From: Mycetocola zhadangensis
GTDB taxonomy: Bacteria; Actinomycetota; Actinomycetes; Actinomycetales; Microbacteriaceae
Assembly (NCBI RefSeq): GCF_003668565.1
Contig: NZ_RCWJ01000001.1
Span: forward strand, 1,178,001 to 1,242,000
Length of the DNA stretch: 64,000 bases
Direction: 5' to 3'
Shown here: positions 36,961 to 45,833 of the stretch, piece after piece
Numbering within the stretch: position 1 is the first letter of the stretch
How the letters are laid out: each line of letters starts with the position of its first letter
Position numbers and translations under genes: made by a program
Notes under the pieces: generated by a model
Database searches by the model: none
Told to the model about the DNA's origin: nothing
Seen by the model: only the letters and a program-made list of their open reading frames with translations

Positions 36961-38013
36961 ATGGAACTCTCGCCAGCCTCTCCCGTTTCGCCGCAGCTCG
37001 CCAAAGCGATCGGAGCTGTCCCCGAACCGGACAGCGTCGATGGTGGCCTGAGCTACGAACCGAAGTGGGACGGCTTCCGCGCGATCATCTACTTTGATGG
37101 TGAGAACGTCGAGATCGGCAGTCGCGGCTCGAAGATGCTGACGCGGTATTTTCCTGAATTGACGGATGCCTTTCGCCGGCTTCTGCCCGGACCTTGCGTT
37201 CTCGACGGTGAAATTGTGGTGCCACAGGGCGCCGAGGGTTCCCAGAAACTTGACTGGGAGGCGCTGTCGCAACGCATCCACCCGGCGGCGAGCCGCGTGA
37301 ACCTGCTCGCCGAGACAACACCGGCGATGTTCGTGGCGTTTGATCTGCTCTCACAGGCTGATGAGGTGCTCCTCGACGCTCCGTTCTCCCGGCGCCGCTC
37401 CATGCTCGACGATCTCTTCGGCGCGCTGCCGCACCCGTTGCACGTGACGACGACGACGACGGACGTAGACCTTGCCCGTCGGTGGCTGGTCGAGTTCGAA
37501 GGCGCTGGCCTGGATGGGGTCGTCGCCAAGCCGTTGAACGCCGCATACGCGCCGGGCAAGCGGCTGATGCTCAAAATCAAACACCACCGAACGGCGGATG
37601 CCGTCGTGGTCGGCTATCGGGTCCACAAGAGCGGGAACGGTGTGGGCTCTCTGCTCCTGGGGCTCTACACAGACGATGGTGTCCTGCTCAATGTTGGCGG
37701 AGCATCCGCTTTCAGTAATGCGCGTCGACTGGAGCTGATCGATGAGCTCGCGCCACTCGTGAAGCGGGACACGGACGGCGAGATCGTCTCTGCTGAAACC
37801 GACCGCAGTCGGTTCTCGGGCTCGAAGGATGTGTCGTACGTCCCGCTCGAACCCACCCGGGTTCTCGAGGTGCAATACGACCAGATGGAGGGCATGCGGT
37901 TTCGGCACACCGTGCAGTTCGAACGCTGGCGGCCGGATCGGGAAGCAACCTCATGCACCTTCGACCAGCTCGACCGGCCGATCGCATACGACCTGGACGA
38001 CGTGCTGGTCTAG
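36961..38013 (+). CDS. ligC: ATP-dependent DNA ligase (LigC type)
   Basis: A 350-aa ATP-dependent ligase. Motif I EPKWDGFRA carries the adenylated Lys35; FVAFDLL (motif III) and GVVAKP (motif IV) complete the nucleotidyltransferase domain, and the C-terminal third is an OB fold. It lacks the PrimPol and nuclease domains of full LigD and is the size of mycobacterial LigC. Together with the convergent PrimPol gene it probably works in gap filling and break repair. The two stop codons overlap by four bases (38010-38013). No Ku gene is in the window. Confidence 0.9.
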   Translation: MELSPASPVSPQLAKAIGAVPEPDSVDGGLSYEPKWDGFRAIIYFDGENVEIGSRGSKMLTRYFPELTDAFRRLLPGPCVLDGEIVVPQGAEGSQKLDWEALSQRIHPAASRVNLLAETTPAMFVAFDLLSQADEVLLDAPFSRRRSMLDDLFGALPHPLHVTTTTTDVDLARRWLVEFEGAGLDGVVAKPLNAAYAPGKRLMLKIKHHRTADAVVVGYRVHKSGNGVGSLLLGLYTDDGVLLNVGGASAFSNARRLELIDELAPLVKRDTDGEIVSAETDRSRFSGSKDVSYVPLEPTRVLEVQYDQMEGMRFRHTVQFERWRPDREATSCTFDQLDRPIAYDLDDVLV

Positions 38014-39059
38014 CCGGACTTTTTCTCCTCGCCGTCCCAGTTTGCTGCGTTCTTCCGGCTCGGCTGCACACGCGGCGGCTCGCCTGGCATTTTCGGAAAG
38101 TCGGGTGGGAACGGCAGTTCACCGAGCCCGTTCTTCACGTCCCGGTCCCACCACCCGAGGAGGGTGTCGAGCGTGCCGGGGTTCTCGCCGAAGCGTGCCC
38201 ACGGGTCACCGATGGTGCGGAGCCGCTCGGGCACCGTCTCGATGGTGAACGCCCTGGGGTCTGCGTTTTCCAGCTCGTCCCACTCGATCGGGCATGAGAC
38301 CGAGGCGTGGGCGAGGGCACGAGGGCTGTATGCGCCCGCCATTGTGCGGTCGCGGTTGGCCTGGTTGAAGTCCACAAATATGCGTTTGCCCCGCTCTTCC
38401 TTCCACCAGTTCGTTGTCACCTGGTCGGGCATTCGCCGTTCGAGTTCGCGCGCTGCCGCGATAACGGCGTGCCGCACCTCAAGAAACTCGTGGCTGGGTT
38501 CGATCGGGGCGAACACATGAATGCCGCGGTTTCCGCTTGTCTTGAGAAAGGCCGTCAGTCCGGCCTCTTCGAGAAGCGAGCGGAGTTCGATCGCCGCCGG
38601 GATCGCGTCGTGGAAGTCGGTGCCTGGCTGGGGGTCGAGGTCGATGCGCAGCTGGTCGGGATTGTCTGAGTTGCCCGCAAGCGACGGCCACGGGTGGAAC
38701 ACGACGGTGTTCATCTGAACGGCCCACACCGCGGCTGCGGGTTCATCAAGAACGACCTGAGGGTGCGACCGACCGCTCGGGTAGGTGACCGTGACCGCGC
38801 GCACGTAGTCCGGGGCTCCTTTCGGCGGGTTCTTGGAGAAGAATCGTTCGCCGTCGATTCCGCCGGGAAAGCGCTCGAGCGACACAGGCCGGTCCCCATT
38901 GGCCGCGAGGAACGCCGACCCCACCTCAACCATGTACTTCGCCAGGTCAAGTTTCGTGATGCCCGGCTCCGGCCAGAGCACCCGCCCAGGGCTCGAAATA
39001 CGAACGTCGCGCGTTCCAGAGGGTCCGTCAACGGGAAGGACGACTGCGTCGGTAGCCAT
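38010..39059 (-). CDS. LigD-type primase-polymerase (PrimPol)
   Basis: A 349-aa archaeo-eukaryotic primase-type polymerase. LRIDLDPQPGTDF supplies the catalytic Asp140 and Asp142, KTSGNRGIHVFAPI is the nucleotide-binding SGNRG motif, and RIFVDFNQANRDRTM provides the third Asp. It corresponds to the stand-alone polymerase domain of LigD (mycobacterial Prim-PolC). It can insert nucleotides, preferentially ribonucleotides in studied cases, at gaps and breaks. The C-terminal tail is lysine-rich (DGEEKKSG). Tail-to-tail with ligC, overlapping by four bases. Confidence 0.9.
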   Translation of the reverse strand: MATDAVVLPVDGPSGTRDVRISSPGRVLWPEPGITKLDLAKYMVEVGSAFLAANGDRPVSLERFPGGIDGERFFSKNPPKGAPDYVRAVTVTYPSGRSHPQVVLDEPAAAVWAVQMNTVVFHPWPSLAGNSDNPDQLRIDLDPQPGTDFHDAIPAAIELRSLLEEAGLTAFLKTSGNRGIHVFAPIEPSHEFLEVRHAVIAAARELERRMPDQVTTNWWKEERGKRIFVDFNQANRDRTMAGAYSPRALAHASVSCPIEWDELENADPRAFTIETVPERLRTIGDPWARFGENPGTLDTLLGWWDRDVKNGLGELPFPPDFPKMPGEPPRVQPSRKNAANWDGEEKKSG

Positions 39060-39211
39060 GCGACCAACCTAGCGGGGCACTCCAAGCGACGTCACCCCTT
39101 GCCCCGCCCGCCATGGCCACCCCAGACTCCCCCGCTGGCTTCCCCGGAGTCGCGCGCGCTCATCGATACGATGGGTCAGTCCCGACGACAGGTCGCGACT
39201 GAAAGGGCAGC

Positions 39212-39913
39212 ATGACGATCACCGCCTCAGCCGACGGCTCGGCACTTGGCAACCCGGGACCCGCAGGTTGGGCCTGGTACGTCGACGACGAGCGTTGGGG
39301 TGCTGGCGGTTGGAAGCATGCGACCAACAACCAGGCCGAGCTGAAGGCAGTGCTCGAGTTGTTCCGAGCGACCGCCCACGTCGACGATGACCTCCTCGTT
39401 CTGTGCGACAGCCAGTACGTCATCAACGCCGTCACCAAGTGGATGCGCGGCTGGAAGGCCAAAGGCTGGCGCAAAAGTGACGGTAAGCCGGTACTCAACA
39501 TCGATCTGCTCAAAGAACTCGATGAAGTACTGGTAGGCCGCAGATACAAATTCGAGTGGGTGAAGGGTCACATCGGCCACGAACTCAATGAGGCAGCGGA
39601 CACCCGCGCACGTGCGGTCGCCGAGGCGTTCCAGCGTGGTCGCGAGATTCCGTCTGGTCCCGGCTTTCCCGGTGCGGTTACGCCATCACCAGATTCGGAT
39701 GCTGTCGCGAACGCCCCAGCAAACGAACCGTCTGATTCGTCGCCGGCTCCGCAAATCCTCGAACCGAGCCTCTTCGACCTCGACGACGACATCAGCGGCA
39801 CGGAGTGGCACACCATTACGTTGTCGCTCAGCGCTGCAGAGAACATCCGGCTGCAGGAGCGCGCCCGCCAGAAGGGCGTCAGCGCCGAAGACTTCCTTCG
39901 CGCCCTGATTTGA
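39212..39913 (+). CDS. rnhA: Ribonuclease HI with C-terminal extension
   Basis: A 233-aa type-1 RNase H that cuts RNA in RNA-DNA hybrids. The active site is complete: Asp8 (SADGSALGNPGP), Glu43 (NNQAELKAV), Asp66 (LCDSQYV) and Asp130 (NEAADTRAR), with His120. The fold ends near residue 145. The remaining 88 residues are a Ser/Pro/Asp linker and a helical end (WHTITLSLSAAENIRLQERARQKG) resembling a ribbon-helix-helix segment, unlike E. coli RNase HI (155 aa). Followed 17 bp later by TetR. Confidence 0.9.
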   Translation: MTITASADGSALGNPGPAGWAWYVDDERWGAGGWKHATNNQAELKAVLELFRATAHVDDDLLVLCDSQYVINAVTKWMRGWKAKGWRKSDGKPVLNIDLLKELDEVLVGRRYKFEWVKGHIGHELNEAADTRARAVAEAFQRGREIPSGPGFPGAVTPSPDSDAVANAPANEPSDSSPAPQILEPSLFDLDDDISGTEWHTITLSLSAAENIRLQERARQKGVSAEDFLRALI

Positions 39914-39930
39914 GAAGACAGGAGATACCG

Positions 39931-40506
39931 GTGAGTGAGCGTCCGTATCACCACGGTGACCTGAGGCACGCCGTAATCACCGCCGCGGTCGATGTGATCA
40001 GCGATTCGGGCCCGGCAGCGGTCAGCCTGAGGGATCTGGCCCGTCGAATCGGGGTGTCGCACGCGGCTCCCGCGCACCACTTTGGTGGCAAGGAGGGTCT
40101 TTTCACCGCTGTCGCCACCGAGGGTTACAGATTGTTGACCGAAGCACTCGGTCGGGTCGAGCCGGCCACGGACCTCGTCGAATTGAGCGTCGCCTATGTG
40201 CGGTTCGCCGTCGACCACGAGGCGTACTTCGAGGTCATGTTCCGACCCGATCTCTTCCACAACGATGACCCCGGTCTGGTCAAGGCCCGAAACATGAGCC
40301 GATCCGCTCTCTTCCGCGGGGTCGCATCGCTCCCGCCGGAGCGCCGGGGTGGAGACACCATCCTGACCAATGTCAGCGCGTGGGCTTTCGTTCACGGTTT
40401 CGCCACTCTCTGGCTGCAGGGTGCTTTGCCCAAGGAAATGGGAGCCTCTGTGGATGACGCCGTCCGGGTGTCGGCGTCGTTTCTCTTCGGTCGCGTCGGC
40501 CACTGA
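39931..40506 (+). CDS. TetR-family transcriptional regulator
   Basis: A 191-aa repressor-like protein. The N-terminal helix-turn-helix is SDSGPAAVSLRDLARRIGVSHAAPAHHFGGKEGLF (residues about 22-58), followed by a helical ligand domain. The GTG start has AGGAG six bases upstream. Close behind rnhA, so possibly co-transcribed. The regulated genes are not evident; neighbours offer no clear target. Confidence 0.88.
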   Translation: MSERPYHHGDLRHAVITAAVDVISDSGPAAVSLRDLARRIGVSHAAPAHHFGGKEGLFTAVATEGYRLLTEALGRVEPATDLVELSVAYVRFAVDHEAYFEVMFRPDLFHNDDPGLVKARNMSRSALFRGVASLPPERRGGDTILTNVSAWAFVHGFATLWLQGALPKEMGASVDDAVRVSASFLFGRVGH

Positions 40507-40626
40507 AGCCTTGCCCACTCGTCTACGGCCCGTTTCCATCAACGATCGCGGCTCAGCACCGACCCGGCCAGGGACGCCCGGTGCACCGAAGCCGACGCTC
40601 CTGCTCCTCGGCATTGAAGCGGTGAT

Positions 40627-42421
40627 CTACCCCGTGCCAGCAATCCTCAACGGTGGGTCGGCGGAGTTCTCCCCCGCAGCCGGCCCGCTCGCGCCCTGCG
40701 CCTCCTCGGCACGCGCATCAGCTGTCGCGCGTGTTGCGGCGTCGGCGGCGTCGTTCGCGGCCTGGATCGCACGCTGACGAATGCGCTCCCTTTCGAGCGG
40801 AGATTTGGAGGGCATCTCGATGAGCACACGTTCCCCATCGACACCGGGCGGATGAACCATGTAGTACTCACCCTCGATCCGCTCCACCTGGCACTTTTTG
40901 GTGTGAACGTAGTTGTGGTGGAACGGACACATCAGGATTCCATCAGCCAGGTCGGTGCGCCCCTCGTGTGCCGCCCACTCGTTGATGTGGTGCGCTTCCG
41001 TCATCGACGGCGGGCAATCGCATCCCGCGATGCGGCACCCGCCATCGCGAACCGCCATAGCAACCCGCTGTTTCGGCGTGTGGAGCCGTTGCTCTCGTCC
41101 AACGTCGAGGATTGTTCCGCTGGTGTCCATGAGGATCGGAGAGATTCCGGAGATACAGATCTGCTTTTCGATCACGCTTCCGGGGACACCGTCTTTGTTG
41201 TCTTCGAGATACCCGGTGCCGGTCAGAAACTCGGAACCTTCGGCGTCGGGAGTGCGGGTGTTGAGGCTCTCCTCGGTCATGACCACCCGGATTCCCGGCT
41301 GACGGGAGCCGAACGTCGTGCTCGGGTCTGCCTGGACACCTGCCTTCAGTGCGCCCATCAGGATGTCGTAGACGATCTGATCGTTGGAGCGGCTGTCGAG
41401 TCGCAGCCGTTCTGCACGCTCGGCCTCTTCCGCGTCGACCATGCGAGGTCCACCGCGTCGCGGCCGCATAGCTGAGCCGACGATGGATTCCATCCAGGCT
41501 GCGCCCTCCTCGTCGAAGGTGACGTATGCGGTTTTGGTGCCGTCTTCGGTGCGGCCGAACCGCCACTTGCGGTTTTCGTAGCGTTCATCCCAGCGCAACT
41601 GAACTCCGGCCGGGTCGATGCGGTCGCGCAGGTGTCGCGCTCTCGCGCCCAGATCGTCGGCGTGAACGCCTGCCGCGTCAGCAATGATTTCCTCCGCGGC
41701 GGCGCGGAGCATCTCGACACTCACCCGCTCTTCCGGCTTACCGAGGCCGCGCATGATGATCGTCACTGCTTCTGACCGAATGACACCGTCTCGAACTGCC
41801 CGTGTGAGCGGCTCGTGCCACGGCACGACGGGAACCGGTCGAAGCTGGATGACTCCGGCGGTGGGAGCGTCAGGGTTCGGGCCGACCTCCACACTGCCCT
41901 CAGGGTCGATGAGCGGCTCTCCGGTGCCGTCTGTTCCGGGTGGCAACCCGACCGGGTGGGTCGCGGCGTCAGCCTCACCCATCGCTTCGCCAAGACGGAC
42001 CTGCCGGAAGGCCTCGGTCTTCGTTGACCCGGTGAGACGCTGAACCAGATTCACAGCCGTCCGGTCACCACTGAGCCCACCCCGAATAACCCAGGTCACG
42101 AGTTGAACGCTTGGCCACAACCCCTGCACCCGCGGCGATGACCACATCGAGTTCAGACTTTGCGCGCGCCGCGTCTCGGAGCAGGGCCTCCAGCTCTTGG
42201 TTTGACGCGCGGTCAAGCACCATCGACAACGGAGCGGCACTTAACGAAGAACCGGCACCACTGATAGCAGTAGTGCCGGAGGATCCTATTTCGAAAGGCC
42301 TCGAGATCAAGGTCGATCCGAATTCCGCCGAGTTCTCAGCGGCCGCCTCGCAGCGAGAGATTCGGTCGCTCACTTTGAAGGCGACCTCTCGAATCTGCTC
42401 GGACATCCTTGCCATACTCAA
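40627..42421 (-). pseudogene. DUF222-HNH endonuclease (13E12 type), frameshifted
   Basis: The gene is split in two frames. The N-terminal part starts at 42421 (TTG, or ATG at 42415) and reads through the DUF222 region to KRSTRDLGYSGWAQW, then hits a stop at 42065-42067. The rest continues in another frame: SGDRTAVNLVQRLTGSTKTEAFRQVRLGEAM through an intact HNH domain (GGCRIAGCDCPPSMTEAHHINEW, then CPFHHNYVH). The joint lies within about ten bases (42065-42075), with a net shift of one frame. It is a degraded gene, a recent indel, or a sequencing error. These proteins are abundant in actinobacteria and of uncertain function. Confidence 0.8.
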
Positions 42422-42755
42422 TTGTAACTCTTAACCACCGGAATCGAAAGTATATTCTCCAATCTTTCGAACGAGCCTCCTCACCGGTGGCCGCGATCGT
42501 CCACGATGGCGATAGGCCTGACCCCGCCTTGCTACCGAATGCCACGGAAATGCAGCCTTTTCCGCAATCCTGACGCCGTCTAGATGGGCCGCGTGACACG
42601 TCTTTACGCTGGCTAGATATGAGACCACGGCGCTCGAGGACAGCTCGAGTTTTCGCTTCGGATAGGTGACCCGCACGAAGCGCTGAGGCCCGTGGCATCC
42701 GCTCGAAAAATGCTCTCAAACCGGCCCTAGCGAGAGTGCCGGAGTCGTGCTAACG
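42422..42755. other. Non-coding gap of about 330 bp
   Basis: No gene is supportable here. Open frames on the minus strand (up to 127 codons) have poor codon quality and no ribosome site. The region is less GC-rich near 42405-42470 than its flanks. It probably holds the promoter of the ArsR gene at its right end. Confidence 0.6.
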
Positions 42756-42773
42756 TACAACCAAATGGTTGTA
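42756..42773. promoter_or_regulatory. Perfect 18-bp palindrome, likely ArsR operator
   Basis: TACAACCA-AA-TGGTTGTA, arms of eight bases with a two-base centre, spans the ATG of the ArsR gene (42765-42767). Imperfect CAACC-N4-GGTTG palindromes are typical operators of ArsR regulators paired with an SRPBCC gene. Position over the start codon implies autorepression. Confidence 0.65.
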
Positions 42774-43115
42774 TATGAGTTGAGTGACACCGCGGTGGAC
42801 CGCATCTTCCAGGCCCTGGCAGACAGTACCCGCCGCGACATCATCGAGCGCACACTGCGGCACGAACAGTCGGTGTCTGACCTCGCGAAGCATTACGAAA
42901 TGAGCTTCGCGGCCGTTCAGAAACACGTTGCGGTGCTTGAGCGCGCGATGTTGGTTACTAAGGAGCGTCGGGGACGGGAGCAGATCGTGCACGGAAACTC
43001 CGAAGCGCTCCGTCGAGCGAAAGAACTGCTCGACGCCTACGAACAAATCTGGCATGAACGTGCCATTCGTATCGGAGAGATTCTCTCCGAGCCCGAGAAG
43101 GACAAGAACAAATGA
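42765..43115 (+). CDS. ArsR-family winged-helix regulator
   Basis: A 116-aa winged-helix repressor: VDRIFQALADSTRRDIIERTL, SVSDLAKHYEMSFAAVQKHVAVLERAMLV (recognition helix) and KERRGREQIVHG (wing). No Cys cluster of arsenic or metal sensors is visible, so it belongs to the non-metal group paired with SRPBCC proteins. The start MVVYELS at 42765 lies inside the palindrome; a GTG at 42747 is in frame upstream. Overlaps the SRPBCC gene by ATGA. Confidence 0.88.
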   Translation: MVVYELSDTAVDRIFQALADSTRRDIIERTLRHEQSVSDLAKHYEMSFAAVQKHVAVLERAMLVTKERRGREQIVHGNSEALRRAKELLDAYEQIWHERAIRIGEILSEPEKDKNK

Positions 43116-43612
43116 CTCTCACTCTTTCGCACAAGGATGTCGAAAACCTCACGCTGACCTTCACCACCGAGTTTGCGGCCAGCGTCGACCGCGTCTGGCA
43201 GGTCTGGGAAGACCCGCGTCAGCTCGAACGCTGGTGGGGGCCTCCAACTGTGCCAGCAACGTTCACCAAGCTGGAGTTCTCGCCCGAAGGGGACGCCCGC
43301 TACTTCATGACAATGCCCGACGGCTCCAGAGCCTATGGCTGGTGGCGAATCCTCGCCGTACACGCGCCACACCGACTTGAATTCGAAGACGGATTCTCCG
43401 ACGACAGCGGCGAGCCGGTCGACAGCACGGACTTCGCAACATGCGCCGTGACGCTGGAAACCGTCGAGAATGGCACCCGAATGACCCTGGTCAACACCTT
43501 CAAGAGCGCTGAGCAGCTCGACGAGATGATGAAGATGGGGATGGAAGAGGGCATGGCCGAGGCGCTCGGCCAGATCGACGCGATACTGGCGGAGTCGTCG
43601 GTTTCGCGCTAG
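43112..43612 (+). CDS. SRPBCC/AHSA1-type protein
   Basis: A 166-aa protein of the START-like AHSA1 (Aha1 C-terminal-like) fold. FTTEFAASVDRVWQVWEDPRQLERWWGPP is the diagnostic helix-grip start, and TLVNTFKSAEQLDEMMKMGMEEGM closes it. A hydrophobic-pocket ligand is likely, possibly the effector read by the coupled ArsR regulator. Translation is coupled to ArsR by ATGA. The function of such pairs is unknown. Confidence 0.87.
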   Translation: MTLTLSHKDVENLTLTFTTEFAASVDRVWQVWEDPRQLERWWGPPTVPATFTKLEFSPEGDARYFMTMPDGSRAYGWWRILAVHAPHRLEFEDGFSDDSGEPVDSTDFATCAVTLETVENGTRMTLVNTFKSAEQLDEMMKMGMEEGMAEALGQIDAILAESSVSR

Positions 43613-43762
43613 CCCGAAATGCACGCGAGGTGGCGGCTCACACGGTCGCTGCCTCGCGTGCGCCATGCTCGACCGCAGGGCGCACCGTGCGTGATGCCGC
43701 CGAACGGCGGACCGAGGCGGCGATGCTGTCGGTTACCTTGGGTGCAACGGAAGCGAGGTCGG

Positions 43763-44488
43763 ATGGTCATCCACATCGGCACGTCCGGCTGGAGTTACGA
43801 GCACTGGGACGGCGTTCTGTACCCGCCGGGACTCCCCCGGTGGCACCGGCTCGGGTACTACGTGAACCGGTTCGACACCGTTGAACTGAACGCGAGCTTC
43901 TACCGCTGGCCGCGCGACACGTCATTCGCCAGCTGGCGCCGTCGGTTGCCGCAGGGCTTCCGGCTGTCCGTGAAGGCGCCGCGTGGGCTCACCCACGGCA
44001 AGAAGCTGTATGCGCCCGAGGCCTGGGTCGAGCGAATCACCCGCGCCTGGCACGAGCTCGGCGACAAACGGGCGGTATTGCTCGTTCAACTGCCACCGTC
44101 GCTCGAGCGGGACGACGTGCGACTGGGCTACTTTCTGGGTCAACTCCCCGACTGGATCGCTGTGGCCGTCGAGTTCCGCCACCCGAGTTGGCATACCGAC
44201 GACGTCTTCCGGCTCCTCGAGTCACACGGAGCCGCCTACTGCGTCATGAGCGGAGCGAACCTCCCGTGCGTCCTCCGGGTGACCTCGCCCGTCGCCTACG
44301 TCCGAATGCACGGCCCAGACCACGACCACCTCTACGGCGGCTCGTACTCCGACCAGGATCTCGCCTGGTGGGCAGACCGGCTCCGCGAATGGCGCGACGC
44401 CGGCACCGAGGTGTACGTGTACTTCAACAACGACGGCGACGGCAACGCCGTGCGCAACGCCGACACGCTCCGAGCGATGGTGGGTTGA
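43763..44488 (+). CDS. DUF72 family protein (second copy)
   Basis: A 241-aa DUF72 protein: MVIHIGTSGWSYEHWDGVLYPPGLP, FDTVELNASFYRWP, FRLSVKAPRGLTHGKKL and VYVYFNNDGDGNAVRNADT. The ATG at 43763 is preceded by GAGG; the frame upstream to 43619 is not conserved-looking. It is shorter than the copy at 35514-36407 (241 against 297 aa), mainly because the N-terminal leader and a loop are missing. Role unknown. Converges on msrA with a hairpin between. Confidence 0.87.
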   Translation: MVIHIGTSGWSYEHWDGVLYPPGLPRWHRLGYYVNRFDTVELNASFYRWPRDTSFASWRRRLPQGFRLSVKAPRGLTHGKKLYAPEAWVERITRAWHELGDKRAVLLVQLPPSLERDDVRLGYFLGQLPDWIAVAVEFRHPSWHTDDVFRLLESHGAAYCVMSGANLPCVLRVTSPVAYVRMHGPDHDHLYGGSYSDQDLAWWADRLREWRDAGTEVYVYFNNDGDGNAVRNADTLRAMVG

Positions 44489-44531
44489 GCGCCACGTCGG
44501 TGGGCTGAGCACCACGTCGCGCGGTTAACGG

Positions 44532-44564
44532 CGAAACGCCGCGGCGGACGGCCACGGCGTTTCG
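44532..44564. terminator. Bidirectional hairpin between DUF72 and msrA
   Basis: Arms CGAAACGCCG (44532-44541) and CGGCGTTTCG (44555-44564) with a 13-base loop between two convergent genes. A short T-run is absent, so termination efficiency is uncertain. Confidence 0.55.
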
Positions 44565-44575
44565 GTGAGTGTTGC

Positions 44576-45097
44576 TTAGGAGACGGTCTCCGCCTCGCGA
44601 CGCGGAAGTTTCCATCCCGGGCGCACGAAGTGGCAGGTGTACCCGTTCGGGTACTTCACCAGGTAGTCCTGGTGCTCCTCTTCGGCCTCCCAGAACGGGC
44701 CGGCCGCGGTGACCTCGGTCACAACCGGGCCCGGCCAGAGGCCCGAGGCGTCGACGTCGGCGATCGTGTCCAGAGCGACACGCTTCTGCTCCTCGTCGAG
44801 GTAGAAAATCGCCGAGCGGTAGCTCATGCCGACGTCGTTGCCCTGCCGGTTCTTGGTCGACGGGTCATGGATCTGGAAGAAGAACTCCAAAATGTCTCGG
44901 TACGAAATCTGCTCAGGGTCGAAGACGATCTCGACCGACTCAGCGTGGGTTCCGTGATTGCGGTATGTCGCATTCGGAGTGTCGCCGCCCGAATATCCAA
45001 CGCGCGTCGAGATCACTCCCGGGCGCTTGCGCAGCAACTCCTGGGCTCCCCAAAAGCATCCACCGGCGAGGATCGCGGTCTGTGTTGTGTTCGTCAT
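44576..45097 (-). CDS. msrA: Peptide-methionine (S)-S-oxide reductase
   Basis: A 173-aa repair enzyme that reduces S-methionine sulfoxide in proteins. The catalytic motif GGCFWGAQE has Cys14; [22 protein letters not shown] is the conserved MsrA region. The ATG at 45097 has GGGAG upstream; the much longer frame to 45358 is an artefact. Stands alone, convergent with DUF72 and divergent from the GNAT gene. Stress-response repair of oxidised proteins is the established role. Confidence 0.95.
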   Translation of the reverse strand: MTNTTQTAILAGGCFWGAQELLRKRPGVISTRVGYSGGDTPNATYRNHGTHAESVEIVFDPEQISYRDILEFFFQIHDPSTKNRQGNDVGMSYRSAIFYLDEEQKRVALDTIADVDASGLWPGPVVTEVTAAGPFWEAEEEHQDYLVKYPNGYTCHFVRPGWKLPRREAETVS

Positions 45098-45290
45098 AAG
45101 TGGCTCCCTTGTCTCGGAACAGTCTGCCGAAAAAGAGGAACGCCCGCGACGCCTCCCCTGTTCCCGGTTACCTGAATGCGGGCCGTGAACAGATAACGGA
45201 TGCTCCAGCGCGCCCAAACAAATATTCCTCGCCCGCGGGCGGCTCGGTCGATAGCCTGAACGAAATGTGCGTGCCACACCAAGGGGTTTT

Positions 45291-45833
45291 ATGAGTCCAC
45301 ATACCGACGAGGGACAGATCGCACGGGCGCCATTCCGCCCGTTGCCGTTCGAACTCAAAACTCAGCGCCTCATCCTGCGACTCTGGGACCGGGCCGACGC
45401 ATCCGGCTACCGCGAGCTCGTCGGCGAACGGGGCGACCCATTGCCCACCATGGACGAGGCACTGGCCGACATCGACGGCGCCCGAGAGAGCGCTCCTGGT
45501 CGCGGCATCCACCTTCTTACGCTCCGTCGACGCGACGACCCGAGCATGTTTCTTGGCTATTGCGGCCTGGTCATCGGCCGCGCGAGCATTGAGGAGCCCG
45601 AGATCGCCTACGAGCTTCTCCGCTCGGCACACGGCAACGGGTATGCCACGGAAGCCGCCCAGGTGATCGTCGACGCGGCGAGAGCGACGGGCCGCACGCG
45701 GCTCTGGTCAACCGTGCGCCCGTGGAACCCGCCGTCCTTCCGCGTGCTGGAGAAGATTGGTTTCTCCCGCGACCGTGTCACAACCGACGACGGTGGCGAC
45801 ATCGTCTGGCTGACCCGGTCACTTGACGCCTGA
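45291..45833 (+). CDS. GNAT-family N-acetyltransferase (RimJ/RimL-like)
   Basis: A 180-aa acetyltransferase. [19 protein letters not shown] begins the fold, and [23 protein letters not shown] is the acetyl-CoA-binding motif A, followed by [13 protein letters not shown]. This is the RimJ/RimL-like subgroup, which often acetylates protein N-termini or small amines; substrate unknown. AAGGGG lies upstream of the ATG. Its last 15 bases overlap the convergent gene. Confidence 0.88.
   Translation: MSPHTDEGQIARAPFRPLPFELKTQRLILRLWDRADASGYRELVGERGDPLPTMDEALADIDGARESAPGRGIHLLTLRRRDDPSMFLGYCGLVIGRASIEEPEIAYELLRSAHGNGYATEAAQVIVDAARATGRTRLWSTVRPWNPPSFRVLEKIGFSRDRVTTDDGGDIVWLTRSLDA

Noticed and set aside
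42070..42240. Start of the HNH gene at 42240 in the downstream frame
   Set aside because: The first 55 residues of that frame (MPLRCRWCLTARQ start) are unlike any DUF222 protein; the family N-terminus lies in the neighbouring frame from 42421.
42336..42719. A 127-codon minus-strand open frame upstream of the HNH gene
   Set aside because: No ribosome site, arginine-rich noise translation, overlaps the start of the frameshifted gene.
44489..44520. Imperfect short repeat TGAGCGCCACGTCG / TGAGCACCACGTCG
   Set aside because: Only two short copies next to a stop codon; more likely local drift than a functional element.
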